Positions 32,695 to 43,012 of a stretch of 64,000 nt of DNA are shown here, piece after piece. Below the pieces are notes generated by a model. It worked only from the letters and a program-made list of their open reading frames with translations. It was not told the DNA's origin and did not search any database. The translations under genes were made by a program, and so were the position numbers. The stretch comes from Tenebrio molitor (taxonomy: Eukaryota > Arthropoda > Insecta > Coleoptera > Tenebrionidae). Each line of letters starts with the position of its first letter. Positions within the stretch are counted from its first letter, which is position 1. The stretch lies in contig NC_091052.1 of NCBI RefSeq assembly GCF_963966145.1, forward strand, positions 15,934,001-15,998,000, written 5' to 3'.

Positions 32695-33826
32695 ATGGTT
32701 TTATCGCTAGAGCAAAACACCTTCATTGTGATGTCGTATTACCGAAATGGTACCCTGCAGAATGGAGAGTGGGTTTACTCGATAAACGCTTGCAAGGAAG
32801 AATTTTTTGCAAAATTTCCAAATTGCAACGTCGTGGAAGCAAATTTAATTGCACACATTAGAAGGGTTGTGAATAGATTTGTGGCAACTGGAAGTGTTGA
32901 AAAGGGTAAAAGTGTAGGAAGACCGCCAGTCAATGAAGAAATTGTTGAAGATTTACGCCAACGAATTGAACAAAGCCCAAAAACATCTCTCAGGAAGTTA
33001 TCACTTCAGGCTGATGTACCACTTTCCACTTGCCAAAAAATTGTTAGAAAAAACCTGAACTTATATCCGTACAAGATCACTACACTTCAAGAACTTCGAC
33101 CAGGTGATTCTGAGAGGCGCTTAGAATACTGCAATTGGTTTTTAAACAATTTGAATGATGACAGGTTTGTAATGATGAATTGAATTAAAAAATTTTAATA
33201 TTAACTTTGCTTGCAGATTATTAGACATCAGTTTTTTTTCGGACGAAGCATGGGTTCATTTATCTGGATATGTAAATTCACAAAACTATAGAGTATGGAG
33301 TTCAGAAAATCCACATGCATTTGTAGAAACCCGATTGCATCCTGTAAAGGTTGGAGTGTGGATTGCTGTCTCACGAAGGCGTTTAATTGGACCGATATTT
33401 TTCCATGAAACTATAAATGCCACTAGATACCGGGAACAAATTTTAGAAATATTTATTAATCAGCTGGATGATGAAGAATTGCAGAATGGATACTTTCAAC
33501 ACGACGGTGCTACAGCTCACACAACACAAGAGAATTTGGTTTATCTTCAACAATTTTATGGCAATAGAATTATAAGTAATAGATTAAATCCTGAATTTCC
33601 CCCACGTTCTCCAGATTTAACACCGTTAGATTTTTGTATATTTGGCCATCTAAAAAATGAAGTTTTTAAAAGGAGAATGCACACTTTGGAGGAACTTATG
33701 GAGGAAATAAGAAACTGCTGCAACACTATAGACCAGCAGATGCTGCAGAATATCTTTAATAATAAAAAGAAACGAATTAGGAAATGTTTAGAACATAATG
33801 GGGGCCACTTTCAACAATTTCTGTAA
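32695..33826 (+). CDS. Mariner-like transposase, 359 aa, two exons
   Basis: Exon 1 is 32,695-33,164 and exon 2 is 33,217-33,826. The 52-bp intron 33,165-33,216 (GTTTGT...TTGCAG) restores the frame as AATGATGACAG|ATTATTAGAC and removes an in-frame stop. A likely second 52-bp intron (32,634-32,685) lies in the 5' leader. Residues 1-70 form a helix-turn-helix (DUF4817-like), and a second HTH with GRPP lies near residues 80-130. The DDE_3 catalytic part has D in FFSDEAW, D in YFQHDGATAHT and a terminal RSPDLTPLDF. Between the second D and the D of PLDF I count 41 residues, against 34 in classical mariner. The C-terminus NGGHFQQFL is typical. It should bind the TIRs and cut at TA sites. No inactivating lesion was seen. 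Confidence 0.92.
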
Positions 33827-33836
33827 AATTGGGTAG

Positions 33837-34707
33837 GTACTGTGACGATTTTATCGGTCGGTAAAACCACCCGCAAATTCGTCCCCACTAATTAGTGAAG
33901 AGCGCCGACGCAAAACCCGCAACGGATAACGGAAGAACTCGTTCTCTCTTCCGTGCAAAGGTCCACCGAACAACACGTAGTACCGTTTCGCCGAGTTAAA
34001 ATTAGTGTCCGAGCATTCAGTGTAATAACGTCTCGGAGGCGAAGGTCAAAGGACCGATTAAATTAACCGGCGAAAAGACAAACTCGCGACCATTTAGGGA
34101 TCGGATCCGGAAACGTCGAAGACGGATAAATTTCGGTACTAGCGTCGCAAGTAAGTACGACCTCGAAACCAAAATGGCGGCTCTCGCAGCTAGAAAATTT
34201 TCACTGTTCCCACAGGCGACCAGCAGGACTCTCCTTTCCAGGACTATATTTCAGTCTCAATCAACATTCCATCGAGACTCTCAATTTTCTCAACACCCAC
34301 GACTCCCTCGAGTCGCTCAACTTCCACCACTCAGTTCTCCAGTCGCACCACCTCGTGGAGACACCCCTCAGTGAAGCCCAACCAGGGAGGAAGCGAGCCT
34401 CGACTCCGGAGGAGCTACGTCGGCGGCTACCACACACATTCCGACGAATTATTACTGTCCACCCTCGAGCCACCTTCGGCCCCACTGAACCACGCGACGT
34501 CATCCAAGCCTGAACGAGGAGTGACCAGTACTCGCAATATCGCACCCTGCGCGGTGCAGAGACCGGGCAAGCCGCCCCTGTAATTTCAGGACCCAATAAA
34601 TGTTGTGCTGTCTTTTGAACTTTGGCATCTCTTTCTCCCTTCCGTACTCCAATCAGGACACCAGAAATCTGTTTGTGGCCGACCTGCCTTTTGGGTCGTA
34701 ATAGTAC
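33837..34707. mobile_element. Probable solo LTR (863 bp) with GTAC duplication
   Basis: The insert 33,841-34,703 begins TGTGACGA and ends TCGTAATA (imperfect inverted termini). GTAC sits on both sides (33,837-33,840, 34,704-34,707). An AATAAA at 34,595-34,600 lies near the 3' end, as in an LTR read on the plus strand. It is markedly richer in GC than the mariner around it. The overlapping ORFs on both strands (34,174-34,737) show no known domain. Likely a Ty3/gypsy-type LTR left by recombination; the family is inference. Confidence 0.7.
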
Positions 34708-35090
34708 CCTTGAAATAGAGAATACATAAACCCCCAAAATGTGTTTGTTTTAATTACCCCGAATCTTCATTATGAGGTGTCTGCAGAAGTTATGTTTTGA
34801 TAGTTTATACCTAATAAAAATGTGAATTATTGTTAGTCCATCGAGTATTACAAATTGGAAGTGATCATTCTTCAGACAACACTAATTAATGAAAAATAGA
34901 TACGATGGCATGTGGTGTGTTCTGTACCTAACAGAAATTTATTATAAAAATCGAAAAACCTGTCATTAATGAAGTTACATAACCTCTGTTTTTCTATTTG
35001 GTACCACAATATGCTACAAAGCGGCAAAAATCAAATATATTCGAGTTCCACAGCACTCTTGATGTATGTTCTTTTATAGACACTCTGTAC

Positions 35091-35846
35091 ATCAACTGAA
35101 TCCAAGTTACCTGTTTTAATAGTAATAATTACGGTTCGGCCATTCGATCTTTCTCTCTCCCTCCCTACCGCTCAATCTCACTCACACTTTTGTAAATCCG
35201 ATTCTGGACATTCCCCCAAAAGTACCAAACTATCGATCTGCGGATCAAACAAGAACTTTTGAATATTTAAAAGCGAGCAGGTGTTGAAATTTTTAGTTTA
35301 TAATCATGCACTGAGAGCTTTGACTAGTTTAGTTTAAAAATTTATAAAAATTGCGTGCTTTTACGTCGCCACTTTGTTATTCAAAGACCTCACTTTAATG
35401 TACGTCACGGCACAAAAGGTTTGCCGTTGTTAAAATTTTCAAATTACACTTTAAATTAGTCGACGTCGCCGTATTTTAACAAATTGCCCGAGGAAAAAAT
35501 CGACGCTTTCACCAAACAACATTATTCCCTTCGCACTCGAACGATTATGAAACAAATTTATTAAAACGGGGACGGACTAATGTAAATTTCATTTTAACGT
35601 AATGCATATGTCCACAAGTTCGATTCTGCATGTAACGCAAAATATTTACGTTCAAAATGAAAATTATTTCTGTTTATTTCACGCATACGAATATACAACA
35701 TTTCTGACCGATTTATTTATAACAGAATGTTCGACTTGCTTCACTGGCGCCAACGTTTCTTTTGCGGTAACAAAAAGCTGGTCGAAATACCCGTGTAGAC
35801 TGTATCATTTAAGGCCATGTCACGGCAATTAGGTCTACGAAATTTA
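35091..35846. other. No gene seen
   Basis: Between two transposons. A pyrimidine-rich stretch near 35,150-35,190 and AT-rich sequence. One plus-strand ORF (35,602-35,832) without recognisable features. Confidence 0.35.
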
Positions 35847-35848
35847 TA

Positions 35849-36751
35849 CAGTCTGATTTTGGAAGTTGTGCAGATATTTTAACCTGAGGTAGTACGTATT
35901 ATAAAAGGCAAAAAAACCCAACTTGCCTTGTACAAATGTTAATGGTTTACAAGAGAATCAAAGGAATCAGTTTGTTTGAGAACCGCAAAAAAATTTCAAA
36001 TTTGGCGGGCAATTTTTTGAGTTTCATCGTGAATTTTTGAAAAAATTTGTAAAGTGATGATAAAATAGTGCCTGCAACTTATTCAGAAAACTACAAAGGC
36101 TTAAACAACAAAGTGAAAAGACTGTAATTGTGACTAAAAGCATAAAATGAAACATCAAAGAAGTTGCTCAAAATGGCCGTCATCGTTTACAGTACATGGA
36201 TTCAGCACGACGTGTCCAAGAAACCGGAACTCAATTCAGAATGTATCTGTTTTTACGAATTTCCTGAGTTGCGTTTTGAACATAAAAAGACGGAGCACCA
36301 TCTACCACATTTCTTGTCGAATTACTAGAAAATTTTCCTCGGGTAATTCCGGCAAATTTTCGTTTAATTCAAACGGCGGGGTAGCACATACGGACCTACG
36401 ATATGATTTTCAACAATCCCAACACTCACGTTATTGAAAATTACTGCTGGAAGTAACGCTCTTGGATTTCGTGAGGAATTTCGTCTTCTGCAACTAAAAT
36501 GCGATCATCTCGTCGGCGGCCAAGATCACGCTTAATCGTAGGAAACGCCCGAAATCGTGAAAATGCTGCACAACGTTGACAAAGGTTCGTGCAACAAAAA
36601 AAGTCTACTATGTACTCTTTTTTGAAAAACTTGTAGCTCCTTTTTCTTGAAAAATTTCAACATTTGTATAAGACATCATTGGCTTAATCGTTACCTATTA
36701 TGGAGTTCTTTCAAGGGTTAAAATATCTGCACAACTTTCAAAGTCACCCTG
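35849..36751. mobile_element. Decayed Tc1/mariner-group element, 903 bp
   Basis: TA-flanked (35,847-35,848; 36,752-36,753). Arms share GAAAGTTGTGCAGATATTTT then AACC; the right terminus reads TCACCCTG and the left CAGTCTGA. Contains a minus-strand transposase remnant. Confidence 0.75.
36150..36470 (-). pseudogene. Mariner-like transposase remnant
   Basis: Minus-strand translation in changing frames gives VSVGIVENHIVGPYVLPRRLN, then DGAPSFYVQNATQEIRKN, then a C-terminus NDDGHFEQLL followed by a stop. This is the order and wording of insect mariner-like transposases (central strand, HDGAPAHF block, NGGHFEQLL end). The RSPDLTPLDF block appears deleted and stops interrupt each part. Non-functional. 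Confidence 0.65.
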
Positions 36752-36753
36752 TA

Positions 36754-39006
36754 CATAAATACAGCTGTATTTCCTCAGATAAAAAAAACAAATAAAAGAA
36801 ATATCAAATTCAACTCGACTTTTAATATAACTGTAACTAAACATCAAACAAAAATCGGTCCTCGATGTGGATTATAATTTCTGGTAAAACTCCCACATTC
36901 GTATCAATCATACTGAGATAATACGCGACCCTTGTTGATCTTTTCATCGCCTTTTCACCCCTTTTCATGACGCGAAACCAGACATTTTGTTTTTTTTTTC
37001 GTTTTTACGTTTGGTCACATTATTGGTAGATATGTCAATGCTATAACTTTGTACAACACCGGTTGACAACGACAGCTAAGTTTGATTTATTTGTCCGTGT
37101 CCCATCGTCAATAATGGCACAAAGAAATATGTTATCGACTTATCACGAACAATAATACGAAATGTCGGATGAAAGCTGATGGATTTTATATAGTTACGTC
37201 GATAACGGAAACGAAATTGTAGCTCGGAATTGTTGGACATGAAAATATGAGTTGATGCTTTCCTTTCTTTTTTTGATATGTGAATTCCAGATAATCAGTT
37301 GCTGTCGTCCCAAGAGTCAATTTCGTGCATTATCTAGTAAATTAGGTCCCGGATGTCCGTCGTCACCAAGACAATAGAGACATTTAAGATTTCATCGATT
37401 TTTAAACGCAAAACTGGAATCAAGTTGGAGTGGTATTTATTTTGGCCAACAATTTCCAATAGAACGCGAATTTACACGATAAAATGTGTGAATGGATAAG
37501 CTGTGTAGAACAACAAATTCGACTAAAATATTCACAACACTACCTGCGGTAAGGGTCTTCTTCCGAACTAACTGCTAGCATATCCATTCCGCTTCTTCTT
37601 CCTGCTTGGAGCAATTTTTTATAAAAGACGTTTTATGTGTGAAAACCCTCTCATATAAAGGGCGATACGTTATTTCCGAGTGGGTTGTGTGCAAATGTCC
37701 TAACTCTCTTTTAGATCATCGTTTTTCTCGGGCTTTTTTCTCTCAAAGTCGGGATTCTGATAATGCAGCCATTGTCGACACCGTTGAGTAATTACGGTGG
37801 GACTTTATCAGGAAGGTGTCGCCGGACAATGGCTTGATATTATCTGGAAAGGCGAGCCGATAATAGTGAAACATTGCACTTTGTAGCTCTTTACTTCTGA
37901 TATCGTATGACGTATGTTGCTGTTTATCCGAAACCGTCTGAAGGATTTACGAGCTCAGATTATAATTGATTTCACTTAGAACACAGGGATTGTGAAGCCT
38001 TCTGTCAGCGTTGGTTCTATTGTTTCTTTTTTTTTAATAAAACGTCGATTAAATTTTAAAGAGAGAGATACCGAGGGCTAAATTGTTGTCTGAATTATTT
38101 AGGAAGCAAAGTCTCGCAAGCCTTGCACATTATGGAAACAAGGAAAAACCAGAGTCAACTTGTTAAAATCTTATCCGACATTTTCCAGAGTCAAGCTGTT
38201 GCTGCTTTGACCATCGAGATTTATGAGTTAGTAGGCACTTGGGATTTCGTGGTCATCATCGGAGTCAAGAGATCTTTCCTTGTTTCAGTGTATATGGACC
38301 ATATGCCTCTGGTATTCCGGTTCAGCGTAGATTTCTTACAAACCCCTCTTCAAATAAATCCCTGTCAGATACACCAACCCTCGCCGGAAATGTAATAACG
38401 ATAATAACCAGAAAAACACCAAACATCCGGACACTTTTCGCTCATAATTCAAAATGTCGCTTCGATTTAGCTATAATAATTGCTCCCTCGATTTTACACC
38501 TCCAGGATTTAATGCATTTCAGCCAATTACGTTCCGACATTTTACATTCTCGGTTCAATCGAAGAGAGCTTTAATTTTCCGCGAGAAAAGCTCACAAGCT
38601 TCTGAATGCACTAGTCGTGATTGCGCTTTTGTATCAGGTGACATTGATGCATTGTAAGTCGTTATTTTCGCCTCTTCTTCGAGCTCTCGAACGGCACAGG
38701 TCCGTGTCGTCACATTTAGACTAACTCTGTTGTTAACTTATCACACATGTTCGACGTTTCGGAAGAAAGTTTTTTCTTTATGTGTGTCGTTCCTTAGTGA
38801 CGATAGACTTTCCAGTCAATGTCTCGTTCGAAGCAGATCCACCAAGAATCGCTTTTCCAGATAGTTTCCCGACAAGGGTGCTAGTTATGATACGCGGAAC
38901 TCGCCTCTTAACACCTGCACGATCCTTTCTAACCAAAAAATACGGAACTCTTAAACAAATTTTCAAAACTGAGATTATTAAAGTAAAAATAATATCGGAT
39001 GTTCAT
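36754..39006. other. No gene assigned
   Basis: About 2.2 kb, apparently single-copy. Three overlapping plus-strand ORFs at 38,123-38,657 and others near 37,606 and 38,782 lack domains and a consistent splice model, so I do not call a gene. Confidence 0.35.
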
Positions 39007-39110
39007 TTAAATTTTTCCTCGAAGAGTCGATTGTGAATGTGAACGCACCACGGATTACAGATCACGGATCAGATGTTTAAATCTAACCTCACTTTTGCGT
39101 TATTTGTGTT
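39007..39110. repeat. Single arm of the 5,203-6,251 MITE family
   Basis: GTTCATTTAAATTTTTCC then CGAAGAGTCGATTGTGAA and CGCACCACGGATTACAGATC match the left and right arms of that element. The partner arm was not found nearby, so this is a fragment. Confidence 0.6.
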
Positions 39111-39147
39111 TTTACTCTGCAAACTAACGAATGGTATCGGGTGATTT

Positions 39148-39180
39148 AAAATGATTGTGGATAAATATGGCAACTATGTA
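39148..39180. repeat. End fragment of the GGGTGATTNAAAATGATTG family
   Basis: GGGTGATTTAAAATGATTGT and the following bases match the arms of 41,955-42,216. It is cut at 39,180 by the next insertion. Confidence 0.6.
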
Positions 39181-39760
39181 CAGTCACGGCCACGGAATTT
39201 CGTCAGTCGTCATTCAACTGACATCAGCTGCAAAACAGGTTTTATACGGGGTTATTCACGAGAGGGGTACTTCTGAATGTTTATTTTGCCGCAACCAACA
39301 ATACCAATGGCAGTAACTACTAAATCAAATGTGTTATTTCTTTTAAATTAGAAATCAAAGTAAGTTGGATAGATTTGTGAGAAATGTCAGATTGACAGAT
39401 AACCTGTATTTAATCAAAATTCAACAAATTAATTTAGTGTAAAAGGTGTTCGAAGTGTCTACCATCGGCTTCTAAACATCCGCAGCGGCGACAGAATTCT
39501 TTCCACACTCTTCATAAATGAGGAACATGTTAGTTTTTTCGTCGTTATTGTAAAAACACATTTTTCGAATTGACAAAGATTTTTTTTATTTCAATATTTC
39601 TAACCCCACATTGGAATTTTTGACATGGATGTCAATTTGACAATCAATTTTTATTGTGCGTGACAGAATTTCTGTCACAAACATTTTGAATGTCAGTCAT
39701 AATGACAATAAAACTTAGACAGTAAAATAACTGACGAAATTCCGTGGCCGTAGGTAACTG
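39181..39760. mobile_element. 580-bp MITE sharing ends with the Tc1 element at 58 kb
   Basis: TA-flanked. Inverted ends carry GGCCACGGAATTTCGTCAG (left) and CTGACGAAATTCCGTGGCC (right). The GCGGCCACGGAATTT-like core is also in the TIRs of the Tc1 element 58,156-59,725, which may have mobilised it. Confidence 0.75.
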
Positions 39761-39762
39761 TA

Positions 39763-40157
39763 CTATTACGGGCAAAAAAAGTGGGACATCAACGTCATTG
39801 TCTTGACTTTTAATGTGAAATAACCCTTATCTGATTCCAACCCTACTTTGAATTGATTGACGTTGTCATTAAGTATTGTAGGTTGTAGGGAATGATTGTA
39901 GGTAAGCACGTAGTGAATATTTATTTAATGCAAAGTTCCAATCAAAATCTACCTTAGTTATCAAAAGAAGAGGGCATTTGGAAAAGGAAAATAGGAGTAT
40001 AAAATAAATTTTAAAACTGTCAGCTGTAAAAGTGTCAAAAAAAATGACAATAAAGCTTATCGAGTCAAAAGTTGGATTGTATTCAATAAAGGTCAGTTCA
40101 CACATATTTGTCAGTTAAATGTCAGTTGTGGCCAAGATTCCGTGTCCGGAATAGTAC
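39763..40157. mobile_element. MITE with CCGTGTCCGGAATAG end
   Basis: The right end CCAAGATTCCGTGTCCGGAA then TAG matches the TIRs of 60,734-60,979. A long internal block (AAATATTCACTACGTGCTTAC in one orientation) is shared, inverted, with 48,070-48,340. The left end is divergent. Minus-strand ORF 39,869-40,105 lies in this block and is not taken as a gene. Confidence 0.55.
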
Positions 40158-40166
40158 AAAAATGTA

Positions 40167-40503
40167 CAGTCATATTCAGATAAATCTGGGACAATTTTAT
40201 CTTTCGAGGGTAATGTGGGCTGAACATTGAACAATATTTCCATGGATTTTTTGCTGCCAGAACAATTAGCAGATTTCATTTATTTGTCAGAATTTTGTAA
40301 TTTACACTGTGTAATATCAAGGCTTATTGTCATCAAAAAGTCAAAAATAATTTAAACGTCAATTAGTAGCATCATGAGTCGCCACGCCAATGTCACAATT
40401 AACGTCAAATAAATAATGTAAAGGTTAAGATCGATTTACAATTGAGTATTTCAAAGTTTGTCAAAAAATGACATTGACGACCCAAATATTTTGCATTTCA
40501 CTG
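40167..40503. mobile_element. 337-bp TA-flanked MITE
   Basis: CAGTCATATTCAGATAAATC at the left and GCATTTCACTG at the right are weak inverted ends inside TA duplications. The block GTCAAAAAATGACATTGACGA is also in 19,295-19,543. Confidence 0.45.
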
Positions 40504-40504
40504 T

Positions 40505-41756
40505 ATGAATAAAATGTTGCACCCGTCTTCTGAAGTTCTTTTTATAAACACTAATTAGCTAAAACAATATGTCTAAAAGCGACGACCTTCGACCCTCGCC
40601 TCGAACCTGATAAATTGTCGTGTTCGCCGTCAAGCCGAGACCGTTCCTTCATTAAATTATCACAGGTCTTTTCGGGCCGTAACATTAAAGCCATGTTGGC
40701 AAACTGGTTGGCGGGAAATGTAGATGTAGCCGCAACACATCCCTTCGGCTAAGACACACCATATGCCCTCGCGTTTCATCCGCTACATTTAAGCCGCACA
40801 TGTAAATTTATGCAGTCACAGTAACTGCATGAACTGCGTCTTGATGTCTAAGCCGAGGCATTCATTTGGAATTACGAATGGCATGTTCTCGGCACGGGGT
40901 ATTTCACTAGTGTCATAAGTGTTATATAAGATTGCAATTTAGCGTGATTAATTGTTACTACAGTTTAGTGAATAACATGAATGCACCTTCTATAGAACGT
41001 ACAAACGGCTGCAATAAATCAAATACACAAAATCGACTCGGTTGCATGATCTCGAAACTGGAAAGGTGTCATTGTTGCACTTAAATTAAATAATATTGCT
41101 TCTGGAATTATTTCCGTCTGTGTAAAAGGGTTTCGTTAAGGAGCTTCAGACACTCTGAAGAGAAACAGATTATTCGGTATCGAACTGGCAACTTGGCTTT
41201 GCTCACACCGTGACCTCCACAAGGACCACGACAGACATCACAGATGGAGCCTTCAACTTTCAATTTCCTGGTACGAAAATGCTCCTTAAGAAATTATGGT
41301 CGTTAATGTAAAAAGTTTGTTTACCTAAGTTAAGAAGAAGGGAGATTAAGAATTTTATGTCGTGATTTTAGGGATCTATGTCTTAGCTTTGTACAAATTA
41401 CATTCTCCAGAGGTGACAATTATCGTACAAGTTAAAAGGCAACCTTCACGAAATTGACATTTTTTAAAGAAGTATGTATCTAAAAAACTACTCGATTCAA
41501 GGTGATCTGCGTCAAAAATATATCACCGTTTTCTTTATCACGGAGTGGCACTCTTCTAAGAAACATAAACCCAATAAAACCATTCCGGTCCTGATTAAAA
41601 CACCTCGTAAAAAACTTTCAAGGAGTCAATGACCAATATTCAGCCGGATCCGGAAGAGCGTCTCATAAAACTAGTGATTGGAGACGGAGCTTTAATACGT
41701 TTACTACTCTGGGATTGGTGCTTCATCATGACGAAACAGGACAGGAGAAGGAATAA
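40505..41756. other. No gene seen
   Basis: Apparently single-copy, moderately AT-rich. No ORF, RNA gene or repeat arm was recognised. Confidence 0.35.
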
Positions 41757-41759
41757 TGT

Positions 41760-43012
41760 GTACACACAGGTTACATGCAGAGCCCGACAGAATGATTGAA
41801 AATGCAACCCACAATACATTTGTGGATATTTGTTTTTTGATTTAAAAGACGTAAAACATATTTTTACCCATTTGCGATGACGTCATTATCTAGTAACTTC
41901 GTGTACGTTTGAGCTAGAATCAGAAACAAATTTGGATTGATCAAAAATAACTAATGGGTGATTCAAAATGATTGTGGATAAATATGGCGACTATGTACGA
42001 AAATTTATGTGGGAACTGTGTGGATGGGGTAGAGTTGACATTTGTATGACATTTCATATGCGTGCATTTGATTTTTTTTTATAGCATTGCACATTGACTT
42101 GACAATTTTCAAAATTGCACGACTACGAAGTGTCAAAGAAATCTCAACTCTATCCTACCCACACAAATTTTCGTACATGGTTGCCATATTTATCCACAAT
42201 CATTTTGAATCACCCAATACTACACTCAGCGACAAAATTAACCGCCCACCAAAATTTTATTAACTATTTCCAAATAAATCATAGTTTAGCTGAGTTTTTA
42301 TTTGATTTATCTCATTTATGTATTACAGTAGACTGATTATTAAGTCGCCTTTGATGCTTTTTCTTTGTCCATAAAATTTGATTTGACAAAGCGGATGGGC
42401 CGTTAATTGTGCCGCTGAGTATAAGTTTCAAATTTGTTGACAATTGATTCGAAAGGTTACGTTTGTAATCAATGTAATAAGTGAACAATTAAAAATTGTC
42501 AAATTGACAGGAGCATAAAATAGCCACAAAGTAACCAATAATAAATAAACGCATGGCTTTTTTTTTGTTTCTGTCGTTTCAGTATAGAGAAAGCGAGGAA
42601 GGAAATCGTGACGTCATCCCAAAAGGGGAAAAATTGAACTGTAGCTGTACAGTTTGTAAATTTTGACATACCTAAACGTCATTCGCTTGCTTAAATGAAA
42701 AAACGAGGAGTTTTTGGGAAAATGTTTATTGTCTGCATAACCGCGCAACGGCAGAAGCATTTTTATTACATTCGCCATAAATCAGGATCATGTCTGTTTT
42801 CTCATCGTTCGAAAACATTTTAATCGTCGTATTTTAACTTTTTCGTAAATGTCAGTTGTGACAAATAAAATTATTGGAAGCAAAGCCATCATGGATTCAT
42901 AATTTCATTTTAAAACAATATGATATTTAAAATAGCCACGTTAACTTTGGAAATGTATTGTGGGTTGCATTTTCAATTCCGCCGGGCTCATTATCACTCG
43001 TAAAACACCCTC
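41760..43012. mobile_element. Outer element with ATTGAAAATGCAACCCACAA arms
   Basis: Left arm around 41,780-41,822 (GAGCCCGACAG then ATTGAAAATGCAACCCACAA) and inverted right arm around 42,950-42,991. Hosts the insertion at 41,955-42,216. No transposase frame. Exact outer ends uncertain by several bases. Confidence 0.6.
41955..42216. mobile_element. 262-bp MITE with ~50-bp inverted repeats
   Basis: Arms TGGGTGATTCAAAATGATTG and the rest of ~50 bp (through TATGTACGAAAATTT, with one or two changes) face each other. The small ORF at 42,115-42,336 reads through the right arm and out and is not a gene. Confidence 0.8.

Larger units (their letters stand above)
32325..35090 (+). mobile_element. Mariner-like transposon with 42-bp perfect TIRs, interrupted by a solo LTR
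   Basis: The element proper is 32,327-35,088. Its 42-bp inverted repeats (32,327-32,368 and 35,047-35,088) show no mismatch and start CAGAGTGTC, and a TA lies at each outer edge (32,325-32,326, 35,089-35,090). It encodes an uninterrupted transposase once introns are removed. Without the 863-bp LTR and its duplicated GTAC it is about 1.9 kb, a normal size. Perfect repeats and an open frame point to a recent insertion. The LTR lies downstream of the stop codon and would leave the protein unchanged. Confidence 0.93.

Noticed and set aside
33841..34703. Considered as 3' UTR or second gene of the mariner
   Set aside because: The GTAC duplication, different base composition and LTR-like ends indicate a later insertion.
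34261..34737. 158-codon minus-strand ORF with opposing plus-strand ORFs
   Set aside because: It lies entirely within or across the end of the probable solo LTR, is arginine- and serine-rich as expected of GC-rich non-coding sequence, and shows no domain.
38123..38657. Cluster of three overlapping plus-strand ORFs
   Set aside because: They use three different frames of the same DNA. None continues through plausible splice sites or resembles a known protein.
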